A stretch of DNA of 64,000 nucleotides from Chloroflexota bacterium (GTDB lineage Bacteria > Chloroflexota > UBA11872). The notes below the pieces were generated by a model. The model worked only from the letters and a program-made list of their open reading frames with translations, did not search any database and was not told the DNA's origin. The stretch's first letter is position 1. The number at the start of each line of letters is the position of its first letter. The stretch is taken from NCBI GenBank assembly GCA_022821645.1, contig JAJEDE010000016.1, positions 1 to 64,000 on the forward strand, given 5' to 3'. A program made the position numbers and the translations under genes. Below, in pieces: positions 42,242 to 50,535 of this stretch.

Positions 42242-43327
42242 ATGTCCCGTCTAAGGGTGGGCGTCGTCGGTTGCGGGGCGATCGCTCAGATTCAGCATCT
42301 GCCGCACCTGCGCGACGGGCGCGACCGATTCGAGATCGGCGGCATCTGCGACATCGCGCCCGACCTGCTGCGAAGGGTCGGCGACGACTTTCACGTGCCG
42401 GAGCAAGCCCGCTTCACCAACGTCCACGACCTCGTGGCCTCCGACATAGACGCGGTGCTGATCTGTTCGTCCGGATCCCATGCGCCCCAGGTGCTGGCCG
42501 CCGCCGCGGCGGGCAAGCACGTGCTGGTCGAGAAGCCGGCATGCGTCACGATCGCCGAGGCTCAATCCATGATCGACGCCTGCGACGCCGCCAGCGTGGC
42601 CCTGATGGTGGCCTACCCCAAGCGCTACGAGCCCAGCTACGCCTACGCCGCGAGCCGCGTGCGGGACATGGACGACGTCCGGCTGATCCAGATCAACCAC
42701 CTGCACCCGTCCAACGACCTGCACATGGCCGAGTTCTCGTTTCACCGGGCCAACCTGCCGGACGACGTCGTCGCGCCGTTGCGGGCAGCAGACACGGCCC
42801 TGATCGCGGAGGCGCTGAATCTGGATGCTCCAGCCGACCACCTGGTTCGCGCCTACCAACTGTGCAACGGCAGCCTGATCCACGACATCAGCGTCCTGCA
42901 CGGCATGTTCGGCCCGCCCGAGGCCGTGTTGAACACCGAAATCTGGCGGGACGGCGCCGGCCTTACCACCACGCTGCGCTACCCCAACGACATACGCGCC
43001 GTGCTCACCTGGATCGACCTGCCCGACCTCTGGGCCTTCGAGGAGACCTTCGCCGTCTACGGACGCTCGGAGCGCGTAATCGTCTCGTTCCCTACCGGCT
43101 TCAGCCGCGGGCTGCCGACGACGGCGGTCATTCAGGAACCGGACGCCGACGGCGCCCCCTCGCGTCGCGAACTCTCGTGGCACGAGAATCCGTTCAAACG
43201 CGAACTCGAACACTTCCACGACTCGGTTATTTCCGACCGCACCCCAGACACGCCCGGCACCGAACTGATCGACCACCTGACGCTCGTACGCGACATCGTG
43301 CGCGCGTCGTTCACCGGCGGGAGTTGA
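42242..43327 (+). CDS. Gfo/Idh/MocA family oxidoreductase (1 of 3)
   Basis: A 361-residue NAD(P)-dependent dehydrogenase. The Rossmann motif is VGVVGCGAIAQIQHLPHL, the nucleotide domain has VLICSSGSHAPQVL and the lysine motif HVLVEKPACV; the C-terminal domain has HDISVLHGMFG at the catalytic His/Asp position. Such enzymes oxidise sugars, inositols or their derivatives. ATG 42242 is preceded by GAGGAGA. It is followed 3 bp later by a cupin gene, so the pair may act together. The gene sits inside an extremely long open frame that continues backwards on this strand; only this part is real. Confidence 0.9.
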   Translation: MSRLRVGVVGCGAIAQIQHLPHLRDGRDRFEIGGICDIAPDLLRRVGDDFHVPEQARFTNVHDLVASDIDAVLICSSGSHAPQVLAAAAAGKHVLVEKPACVTIAEAQSMIDACDAASVALMVAYPKRYEPSYAYAASRVRDMDDVRLIQINHLHPSNDLHMAEFSFHRANLPDDVVAPLRAADTALIAEALNLDAPADHLVRAYQLCNGSLIHDISVLHGMFGPPEAVLNTEIWRDGAGLTTTLRYPNDIRAVLTWIDLPDLWAFEETFAVYGRSERVIVSFPTGFSRGLPTTAVIQEPDADGAPSRRELSWHENPFKRELEHFHDSVISDRTPDTPGTELIDHLTLVRDIVRASFTGGS

Positions 43328-43329
43328 GC

Positions 43330-43977
43330 ATGGCCTTCCGAGTCTTCGATTCACGCACCGACATCCAGAACCTGATCGTTCACCCCGACATCCGCGCGCG
43401 GTTTCTCCAGATGGAGCCGGGCGAGGAGAACGTCCCGCACACCCACGACCTGGGCGCCGAGATCTTCCTGATCCTCGAAGGCCAGGCCGAGTTCGTGATC
43501 GAGGGTCACACCGAAGTCTTGGGCCCGGGCCAGCTCTGCTTCGCCGACCGCGACGAAGTCCACGTCGTCCGCTGCGTCGGCGACTCGACGATGACGATGT
43601 ATCTCTCGGTCACGCCCCACATCGACCCCACGCACACCTGGTGGGACGAAAACGGCGAGAAGCTTCCGCCGCGCTACGGCGGGTCAACGACTTCCGAGCG
43701 CGCGGCAATGGACGCGGCAACCCTGCCGCCTCCCATCGCCGACCTGGCCGCCGCGCACGCGGCTGCCGCCGACGAAGCGGCTCTGGCGGCACAAGCCGCC
43801 GCCAAGGCCCAGCGCACGGGCGTCGCGGCGCTCGAGCAGGCCCTGGCCGATGGCGACCAATCAGCAGCCGAAGCGGCCGTCGACGACATGTGGGCGGCCC
43901 TCTATCGCAGCTTCAGCGCAAAGCGCGACCTGGCCGCCGCTTGGAACGCGCTCGCGCCCCGAGTCGGGAGGCAGTGA
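43330..43977 (+). CDS. Cupin-domain protein with helical C-terminus
   Basis: A 215-residue protein. Residues about 25-100 are a cupin barrel with the metal-binding motifs HTHDLGAEIFLILEG and GDEVHVV-like (DRDEVHVVRC). The following 100 residues are an Ala-rich helical region with coiled-coil character (AHAAAADEAALAAQAAAKAQ), unusual for a small cupin and possibly for oligomerisation. It starts 3 bp after the Gfo/Idh/MocA gene. It may be a sugar isomerase-like or regulatory cupin; substrate unknown. Its end is convergent with the SDR gene. Confidence 0.82.
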   Translation: MAFRVFDSRTDIQNLIVHPDIRARFLQMEPGEENVPHTHDLGAEIFLILEGQAEFVIEGHTEVLGPGQLCFADRDEVHVVRCVGDSTMTMYLSVTPHIDPTHTWWDENGEKLPPRYGGSTTSERAAMDAATLPPPIADLAAAHAAAADEAALAAQAAAKAQRTGVAALEQALADGDQSAAEAAVDDMWAALYRSFSAKRDLAAAWNALAPRVGRQ

Positions 43978-43991
43978 CTGACAGGTGGTTT

Positions 43992-44792
43992 CTAGTCCGT
44001 CCCCGCCGCCCAGGCGCCCAGCGCCATGTACCCGCCGTCCACGTTGACGAACTCGCCGGTCATGAACGACGCGCCCTCGCTGGCCAGGAACACCGCCACG
44101 GCCCCGATCTCCGAGGTCTGCCCCACCCGCCCCAGCGGATGCGAACTCCCCCACAGGTTGAGCATCTCGTCCTCGTCGCCAAACGCCCGCGCCGCCCCGC
44201 GCGCCAGTGGCGTGTCGATCGTTCCGGGGTTGATGGCCAGCACGCGGATGTTGTCCTTGGCAAAGTCCAGCGCCATGTTGCGGGTCAGCGACAAGCTGCC
44301 GCCCTTGCTGGCGGCATAGGCCGGAACCTGCGGCTGCGACTGCAACCCCTGCACGCTGGCGATGTTGATAATCGTCCCGCCGCCCCGCTCCCGCAGGTGC
44401 GGGATCGCGAACTTGGACATCAGGAACTGGCCCTTCAGGTTGATGTTGATGATGCGGTCCCAGGTCGCCTCGTCCATCTCCTCGGCCGTCATGTACGACG
44501 CCGTCGGCTGAATGCCGGCGTTGTTGACCAGCACGTCCAGACCGCCGAACTCGGCGACGGTCTCAGCAACCATCCGTTCCGCGTCCTCGATTGAGCTGAC
44601 GTCACCGACAACCGCACTGGCGCGCTGACCGTCGCTTCGCAGGCGCTCAACCAGGCTTCGAGCCGCCGCCTCGTTCACGTCGGCCACACTCACGGCCGCC
44701 CCGGCGGCGGCGAACGACTCCACGATTCCGCCGCCAATGCCCATGGCCCCGCCTGTCACCAGCGCTACCCGTCCATCGTGCTCGCTCATCAA
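43992..44792 (-). CDS. Short-chain dehydrogenase/reductase
   Basis: A 266-residue classical SDR. The cofactor motif is TGGAMGIGGGI, a G-x-x-x-G-x-G form; DVNEAAA suggests NAD preference through the acidic residue after beta-2. Other motifs are NNAGIQP, the catalytic Ser in IINIASVQG, YAASK and a PGTIDTPL loop. The C-terminal GEFVNVDGGYMA is also standard. It is probably a sugar or alcohol dehydrogenase of the surrounding catabolic island. Start ATG at 44792 or 44789. Confidence 0.92.
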   Translation of the reverse strand: MMSEHDGRVALVTGGAMGIGGGIVESFAAAGAAVSVADVNEAAARSLVERLRSDGQRASAVVGDVSSIEDAERMVAETVAEFGGLDVLVNNAGIQPTASYMTAEEMDEATWDRIININLKGQFLMSKFAIPHLRERGGGTIINIASVQGLQSQPQVPAYAASKGGSLSLTRNMALDFAKDNIRVLAINPGTIDTPLARGAARAFGDEDEMLNLWGSSHPLGRVGQTSEIGAVAVFLASEGASFMTGEFVNVDGGYMALGAWAAGTD

Positions 44793-44869
44793 CTCGTTCC
44801 CCGCGGATACGCCGCGAACAGCCTAGCGGGCGCGGCAGGTGAACCGGCGCGTAGACTCCCGTCCAACTC

Positions 44870-46120
44870 ATGAGCACGCCTGCGGCGTCACCCGCAATCA
44901 CCGAAGCCGGCCGGCGCCGCATCCTCGGCGCGTTGTTTGTGGCGCGCGGCAGCATCGGCGTTGGGTATCTGGCCGGATTCATCGTGCTCACCATCGCCGG
45001 CAAAGAGCTCAGCGGACACACGGAACTGGCCGGAGTGCCCGCCGCGATTTCGATGGTCGGTCGGGCGATCGGGCCCCCGCCGATCGCCCGTGCGATGGAT
45101 GCGTTTGGGCGACGGCCGGCAATCGCCGGCAGCTACGCGGTGGGTGCCGTGGGCGCTGCGACGGCCGCGCTGGCAATTGCGTCCGGACTGTTCTGGCTGC
45201 TGTTGGCCGGGTCGTTGCTGATGGGCGTCGCCCGGGCCGGCGGCGACATGTCTCGCTACGTCGCGGCCGAGGTGTACGAGGCGAGCCGCCGCGGTCGCGC
45301 CATTGGAATCGTCGTTTGGGGCGCTACTGCCGGCGCCCTGGGCGGGCCGCTCCTGGGTGGATTCGCGCAGGAACTCGCGGCGGCGCGCGGGCTCTCGTAC
45401 TTAGCCGGACCATGGGTGGCGGCGTCCGGACTGCTGCTGTTCTCCGCCTTGGTGACCTGGGTGTTTGTGCGGCCTGATCCGCGTGAGGTGGCCGATACGA
45501 CCCTGGACGCTGCCCCAGAAGCGGGCGAGGCCCTTGACCTGCGCAGCGTATTGCGCGACCGACGCGTCCAACTGGGCATCTGGGCAATGCTGACCGGCCA
45601 GGGCGTGATGACCCTGATCATGGTGGTGGTCCCATTGCACATGCACAGTTTTGCCGAGTTGGGCGAGTCCGTTCCGATAGCAATGACCGCGCACGTGGCT
45701 GGCATGTTTGCGTTGGCCCCCCTCACCGGGCGGCTGGTGGACGGGCTGGGACCTCGGCCGATGGTGCTGCTCGGTGCGGTGCTCCTGATGCTGGCCAGTG
45801 CGCTGGCGGGGCTCGACGCTGGACTGGGCACGGTGCTGCCGGCCATGTTCCTGCTCGGATATGGCTGGAATGCGTGCTTCGTGGCTGGATCGACCATGCT
45901 GGCGCGAGGGGTACCGCTGAACGTTCGCGCCCGCGTTCAGGGGCGGGTTGAAGTCCTGATTGGCGTCGTCGGCGTGTTCAGCAGCTTTGCGTCTGGGCCG
46001 CTGCTGGTTGGTGGCGCCGGCATGGGCTGGCTGGGGGCTGCCGGGCTGATCTCGGCACTTCTGCTGCTAGTCGCCCTCGGCTGGGAGCGTGCGGCAACGC
46101 GAGCACCGGCAGGCGCATAG
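44870..46120 (+). CDS. MFS transporter
   Basis: A 416-residue major facilitator superfamily carrier with about twelve hydrophobic helices. The loop 2-3 motif appears as RAMDAFGRRPAIAGSY, and the central loop is short and charged (RPDPREVADTTLDAAPEAGE). It has no signature for a specific substrate, so sugar, organic acid or drug are all possible. It is divergent from the SDR gene and about 50 bp before the DUF4432 gene. Its place among catabolic genes favours uptake of the pathway substrate. Confidence 0.85.
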   Translation: MSTPAASPAITEAGRRRILGALFVARGSIGVGYLAGFIVLTIAGKELSGHTELAGVPAAISMVGRAIGPPPIARAMDAFGRRPAIAGSYAVGAVGAATAALAIASGLFWLLLAGSLLMGVARAGGDMSRYVAAEVYEASRRGRAIGIVVWGATAGALGGPLLGGFAQELAAARGLSYLAGPWVAASGLLLFSALVTWVFVRPDPREVADTTLDAAPEAGEALDLRSVLRDRRVQLGIWAMLTGQGVMTLIMVVVPLHMHSFAELGESVPIAMTAHVAGMFALAPLTGRLVDGLGPRPMVLLGAVLLMLASALAGLDAGLGTVLPAMFLLGYGWNACFVAGSTMLARGVPLNVRARVQGRVEVLIGVVGVFSSFASGPLLVGGAGMGWLGAAGLISALLLLVALGWERAATRAPAGA

Positions 46121-46173
46121 GGTCCTCCCGCCTACAATGGGCGCCGCCTGCTAGCCACCAACCGAGAGCCGTC

Positions 46174-47256
46174 ATGCCGAATCTCTGGGGTCGCCAGTTC
46201 AGCCGCGCCGAGTTGATGGCGCGTGTCGGAGACGTGTCGCAAGTCGGCGGGGTGCGCGAGTACCGCCTGGACGGCGGCGCCGGTGACGGACTTCCGGTTG
46301 TCGATGTGAATACGGGCTCGGGTCTGCGCTTCAGCGTCATTCCAGGTCGCGCCCTGGACATTAACGGCGCCTGGTTCAACGGCATTCCCCTGGGCTTTCG
46401 CAGCGCCGCCGGCGAGATGCACGGCGCGTATTACGAACCGGAAGGCTGGGGCTGGGTTCGCAGCACCGTGCTGGGTCTGCTGGTCACCGGCGGCCTGGAC
46501 AACGTAGGCGATCCCGCGGTCGATCCGGATCGGCTATACACCGACATGGGTCTACACGGGCGCCTCTCCAATCTGGGAGCGTCCAACGTCCACGCCGACG
46601 GCGAGTGGCGGGGCGACGAGTACGAGATGTGGGTGCAGGGCCGGGTGCGCCAGGCCGCGCTGTTCGGCGAGAACCTGGAACTCAAGCGGCGGATATCGAC
46701 ATCGCTTGGTTCGACCTCGATTCGGATTCACGACGAGGTCACAAACCTCGGTGCAGAGCCCGAGCCCGCGATGATCCTCTTCCACTTCAACCCCGGCTAT
46801 CCGTTGGTCGATGACGGATCCCGGCTGCACGTGCGCAGCCGCTCGCGGCGTCCGTATGACGACCATTCGGCGTCGCTGGAGCCCGGCTGGGACTTGTACG
46901 GTCCGCCGACCCCGGGCTGGCAGAACACCGTCTGGATTCATGATGTGGAGCCGGACGACGACGGGATGGTGCACGCCGCGCTCGTCAACCGCTCATTCGG
47001 CGATGGAATCGGTCTTGGCTTCACCTACCCGAAAGCCCAGCTGCCATTCCTGAATCAGTGGAAGTTCCTAGGCGTAGGCAACTACGTCACCGGCATTGAG
47101 CCGGCCAACTGCACCGTGCTGGGCCGCGCCACCAACCGCGCGGACGGGACGCTGCAGACGCTTGAGCCCGGCGAGACGGCCGAGTTCGATATTGAACTCT
47201 CGGTCCTGTCCGGATCCGACGCCATCGGCGCCTTTCTCGCCAACATCGGTGAGTGA
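46174..47256 (+). CDS. DUF4432 family aldose-1-epimerase-like protein
   Basis: A 360-residue beta-sandwich protein of the galactose-mutarotase-like superfamily (DUF4432). Landmarks are the N-terminal NLWGRQFSRAELMARVGDVS, the VIPGRALDINGAWFNGIPLG segment, LHGRLSNLGA and PILFHFNPGYPL-like residues, and GIEPANCTVLGRA near the C-terminus. These proteins accompany sugar catabolic clusters and may interconvert anomers or bind a ketose; no reaction is proven that I know of. Its stop overlaps the next gene's GTG start region. Confidence 0.85.
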   Translation: MPNLWGRQFSRAELMARVGDVSQVGGVREYRLDGGAGDGLPVVDVNTGSGLRFSVIPGRALDINGAWFNGIPLGFRSAAGEMHGAYYEPEGWGWVRSTVLGLLVTGGLDNVGDPAVDPDRLYTDMGLHGRLSNLGASNVHADGEWRGDEYEMWVQGRVRQAALFGENLELKRRISTSLGSTSIRIHDEVTNLGAEPEPAMILFHFNPGYPLVDDGSRLHVRSRSRRPYDDHSASLEPGWDLYGPPTPGWQNTVWIHDVEPDDDGMVHAALVNRSFGDGIGLGFTYPKAQLPFLNQWKFLGVGNYVTGIEPANCTVLGRATNRADGTLQTLEPGETAEFDIELSVLSGSDAIGAFLANIGE

Positions 47257-47662
47257 CGCCTGCGATCACATCGAGACCCTGCGCGTTCGCTACTCCGATA
47301 CGGACGCCCAGGGCATCGTCCACCACTCCAACTACTTCCGCTGGCTGGAAGAGGCGCGGATCGGCTGGCTGGACGCCATCGGCCAGCCATATGGCGACTT
47401 GACCAGACGCGGCATCTACCTACCGTTGACGACCTGTAGCTGCACCTTTCATTCGCCGGTCTACGCCGGGGAACGGGTTGGCGTGCAGTTGATGCTCGAC
47501 GAGGTCTCGCGAGCGCGAGTTGAATTGACCTACCGCATCGTGAGCGGCGCGCAACTCGCGGCCACCGCCGCGACCACGCACGCCTACGTCGATTCAGCGG
47601 GGCGTCCGATGCGTCTGACCCGCGACGATCCATTCTGGCTTGCCATCAAGAAGGAGCCCTGA
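47249..47662 (+). CDS. Hotdog-fold acyl-CoA thioesterase (YbgC/4HBT type)
   Basis: A 137-residue single hotdog-domain protein. The catalytic signature RYSDTDAQGIVHHSNYFRWLEEAR contains the Asp of 4-hydroxybenzoyl-CoA thioesterase and YbgC-type enzymes, given here in part only. GTG 47249 overlaps the DUF4432 stop by 8 bp and begins just before the domain. It probably hydrolyses a short or aromatic acyl-CoA. Its stop overlaps the next ATG by one base (TGATG), so four genes from DUF4432 to the sulfatase are tightly packed. Confidence 0.85.
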   Translation: MSDACDHIETLRVRYSDTDAQGIVHHSNYFRWLEEARIGWLDAIGQPYGDLTRRGIYLPLTTCSCTFHSPVYAGERVGVQLMLDEVSRARVELTYRIVSGAQLAATAATTHAYVDSAGRPMRLTRDDPFWLAIKKEP

Positions 47663-48210
47663 TGCCTGCGATCGATTCCGCCATCACCGATGCCGCTTCA
47701 GTTCAAGAAGCGCCAGGTTCGGCCGAGAACAGCCAATTCGTCGGAGCACACGCGTTCACCGTATTCCTGTCCGGCGTCATGCAAGGCTCGAACGTGGAGA
47801 GCGTGCTGCACGCCCAGGACTACCGGCAGCACTTGCGCGAGATCATCAGCGCCGCGCACCCGGAGGCCGAGGTGGTCTGTCCCGCGGAACTCAACCCCGA
47901 CTCGGTGGCCTACGACGACGGTGCGGCGCGCCGCGCGTTCATGGATGAGCTTGATCTGGCGGCGCGATGCGACGTGCTGGTGGCCTTTGCGCCCGTGGCA
48001 ACCATGGGCACGGCGGTCGAAATGTATAAGGCCCATGAAGCCGGACGGCTGGTGTTCACAGTTTCGCCAATGGCGTCCAATTGGGCCGTCCGATTCCTCT
48101 CGGACCGGGTCTTTGGAGACTTCACTGAGTTCGAGACCTTCGTTTACGACGGGGGGTTGGGTCGCGCCGTGTCTGCCAGTCTGGCGGTCACGGAGAGGTC
48201 GTCTGGCTAA
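47662..48210 (+). CDS. Nucleoside 2-deoxyribosyltransferase-like protein
   Basis: A 182-residue alpha/beta protein. FTVFLSGVMQGSN at the start and CDVLVAFAPVATMGTAVEM resemble the base-binding and catalytic Glu region of nucleoside 2-deoxyribosyltransferase-fold proteins, which include sugar nucleotide hydrolases. SPMASNWAVRF follows. The true substrate is unclear: it could act on a glycosyl bond of a nucleoside or sugar-like compound in the pathway. It sits between a thioesterase and a sulfatase, in translation-coupled order. I am sure of the fold class only moderately. Confidence 0.6.
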   Translation: MPAIDSAITDAASVQEAPGSAENSQFVGAHAFTVFLSGVMQGSNVESVLHAQDYRQHLREIISAAHPEAEVVCPAELNPDSVAYDDGAARRAFMDELDLAARCDVLVAFAPVATMGTAVEMYKAHEAGRLVFTVSPMASNWAVRFLSDRVFGDFTEFETFVYDGGLGRAVSASLAVTERSSG

Positions 48211-48215
48211 TCGCC

Positions 48216-49961
48216 GTGCATAACGGCGCTTCGCCGGTTCGGGCGCCCAAACCCGGAAGGCGTGGCGAGCTCGGCAGCAGGCCCAATGTCATCGTGGTGC
48301 TGACTGACGACCAGGGCTACGGCGATCTCTCGTGTCACGGCAATCCGATCCTGCAAACGCCCAATCTCGATCGGCTCCATTCCGAGAGCGTTCGGCTGGA
48401 GGACTTTCACGTCGCGCCCATGTGCACGCCGACCAGGAGCCAACTCCTCACGGGTCAGGACGCGCTACGCAACGGCGCCACGTTCGTCTGCATGGGCCGG
48501 TCGCTGATGGATCCCTCACTGCCCACGATGGCCGATATCTTTGCGGCCAACGGCTACCGAACCGGCCACTTCGGCAAGTGGCACCTGGGCGACAACTACC
48601 CCTACCGGCCGCAGGACCGCGGGTTTCAGACGACGATCCATCACCCCTCCTGGGGCATCACGTCCGCTGCCGACCACTTCGAAAACGACTATTTCGCCCC
48701 CCACGTCCGGCGCGGCGATGCCATCGAACAGTTCGCGGGGTACTGCACCGACATCTGGTTAGACGAGACAATCGCCTGGATTGACCAGGACCGCGACGCA
48801 CCGTTCTTCGCCTACCTGGCAACCAATACCCCGCACGGCCCGCACTGGGTGCCGGACCAGTACCGGCAGCCGTACCTCGACCACGTCGACTATGAAGTCG
48901 CCAGCTTTTTCGGAATGATCGCCAACATCGACGAGAACTTCGGCCGGCTCGACGACTTCCTAACGGAGTCGGGACTTCGCGACAACACCATCTTCATCTT
49001 CATGGGCGACAACGGAACGGCCACGGGCGAGAACGTCTTCAACGCCGGAATGCGAGGCAAGAAGCGATCACTCTATGAGGGCGGCCACCGGGTCCCATGC
49101 TTCATCCGCTGGCCGTCGGGAGGATTGGTTGGACCTCGCCAGGTCGATCAGCCGACCCAGTGCCAGGACATTCTTCCGACGCTGATCGACCTGTGCGGTC
49201 TGGAAGGTCCGGTGCCCGAAGAGTTCGATGGGGATTCGCTGATAGCGACCCTGCATGACGGGGAGCCCATCGCCGACCGGATGCTCTTTGTGCAGTACGG
49301 CCACGTCAGCGACGGTTGGTCGGGGGAGACGCGTCGTGCCGATGCCGCGGTGATCTGGGCCAAGTGGCGCCTGGTTGGCGACGAGCTCTTCGACCTCACA
49401 CGCGACCTGGGACAGGAGACCGACCTGGCCAGCGAATACCCGGAGATTCAGGCCGCGATGCGAGGCGAGTACAACGCGTGGTGGGATCGACTTGGCGGCA
49501 ACCTGGACAGCTACCACCCGATCACGATCGGCTCGGACGAAGAGAGTCCCACGCGGCTGTGCAGCTGCGACTGGGCCTACGTCTACTGCGATAACCCCGG
49601 CAACGTCCGCGGCTGCGTGATGGACAGCGGCACCTGGCACCTCCAGGTTGAACAGCCCGGAACCTACGAGTTTTCGCTCAACCGATGGCCGCAGGAATCA
49701 GGCCTGCCGATCTCGGCGCCAGCTCCAGAGATGCACGGAGTTGACGGATCACTTCCCGCAGGCCGAGCGCTGCCTGTTGCACATGCGTGGATCAATGTCG
49801 GGGACTTCGAGGCCGAGGGCGTTGTGGCGCCAGAGGATCGGCGCGCGACCTTCTCGACCCACCTGCCCACCGGCCCCGCACAACTCAAGACCTGGTGGCT
49901 TGACGGCCACGGCAATCGGCTAGCCGGCGCCTACTACGTCTCGGTCACGCGGCTCGCCTGA
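48216..49961 (+). CDS. Formylglycine-dependent sulfatase
   Basis: A 581-residue type I sulfatase. The modification motif CTPTRSQLLTG holds the Cys converted to formylglycine. Metal ligands appear in VVLTDDQGYGD and MGDNGTATGE, and HFGKWHLGD and NTPHGPHW supply further active-site Lys/His residues. The last 130 residues are an extra beta-domain (WHLQVEQPGTYEFSLNRWP), as in carbohydrate sulfatases. No signal peptide is visible, so it may act in the cytoplasm on an imported sulfated sugar or sulfate ester. No formylglycine-generating enzyme is in the window. GTG start at 48216, 6 bp after the preceding gene. Confidence 0.9.
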   Translation: MHNGASPVRAPKPGRRGELGSRPNVIVVLTDDQGYGDLSCHGNPILQTPNLDRLHSESVRLEDFHVAPMCTPTRSQLLTGQDALRNGATFVCMGRSLMDPSLPTMADIFAANGYRTGHFGKWHLGDNYPYRPQDRGFQTTIHHPSWGITSAADHFENDYFAPHVRRGDAIEQFAGYCTDIWLDETIAWIDQDRDAPFFAYLATNTPHGPHWVPDQYRQPYLDHVDYEVASFFGMIANIDENFGRLDDFLTESGLRDNTIFIFMGDNGTATGENVFNAGMRGKKRSLYEGGHRVPCFIRWPSGGLVGPRQVDQPTQCQDILPTLIDLCGLEGPVPEEFDGDSLIATLHDGEPIADRMLFVQYGHVSDGWSGETRRADAAVIWAKWRLVGDELFDLTRDLGQETDLASEYPEIQAAMRGEYNAWWDRLGGNLDSYHPITIGSDEESPTRLCSCDWAYVYCDNPGNVRGCVMDSGTWHLQVEQPGTYEFSLNRWPQESGLPISAPAPEMHGVDGSLPAGRALPVAHAWINVGDFEAEGVVAPEDRRATFSTHLPTGPAQLKTWWLDGHGNRLAGAYYVSVTRLA

Positions 49962-50029
49962 ACGCGGTGCCTGCGGTCACTAAACGTGTGGCTGGCATCA
50001 GGAGCGCGGGAACGGCTTAGACTGGTCAC

Positions 50030-50524
50030 ATGTCCCTGCAAGCCCACTCGCAACGATTTCCCGCCCGCTCGCCGCTGATTCTGGCGGTGGCTGTCGGGTT
50101 GCTGACGGCAGCGGCCTTTGGTCTCAGTGTCGGCGTCATCACCGGCGCCATCGACACGCCGATCTTCGAGCGGGCCACACCGGCCTATGCCATTGACTAC
50201 CCCATCTGGGCACTAAACGCCCTTCTGGTCGGCGCGCTCGCAGCGGTCAGCGTGTACGCCATACGCCAGCGCCAAGACTTCGGCAGCGGCCCGATCTACG
50301 CGGGCGGCTTCGTCTCGGCTTTTGCCATTTCCTGCCCGCTCTGCAACGGGCTGCTGGTGGCCGCCTTCGGTACGGGCGCCGCGGCGAACGTCTTCGACCC
50401 AGCGCGTCCGTTCATCGGTGGGGCGACGGCCCTGTTCATGACGTACGTGCTCTACCGCCGGGTTCGAACCCTGCGTGCTGGCTGTGTCACCTGTGAGGTT
50501 GTGGATGAACCGTCCGCTAGCTGA
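50030..50524 (+). CDS. Four-TM membrane protein with Cys pair
   Basis: A 164-residue integral membrane protein with about four helices (LILAVAVGLLTAAAFGLSVGV, PIWALNALLVGALAAVSVYAI, GGFVSAFAISCPLCNGLL and FIGGATALFMTYVLY, given as separate segments). A CPLC motif lies in the third helix and a CVTC motif near the C-terminus. The Cys pairs could bind metal or exchange disulfides. Family not recognised. It is alone, convergent with the GNAT gene. Confidence 0.65.
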   Translation: MSLQAHSQRFPARSPLILAVAVGLLTAAAFGLSVGVITGAIDTPIFERATPAYAIDYPIWALNALLVGALAAVSVYAIRQRQDFGSGPIYAGGFVSAFAISCPLCNGLLVAAFGTGAAANVFDPARPFIGGATALFMTYVLYRRVRTLRAGCVTCEVVDEPSAS

Positions 50525-50535
50525 ATGACCGGCGC

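Noticed and set aside
39059-43327. A 1,422-codon open frame on the + strand
   Set aside because: Only the part from 42242 is a protein (Gfo/Idh/MocA). The rest is the antisense of hyuA/hyuB and the isomerase gene, kept open by C-rich third codon positions. It is low in complexity, with Arg/Pro/His runs.
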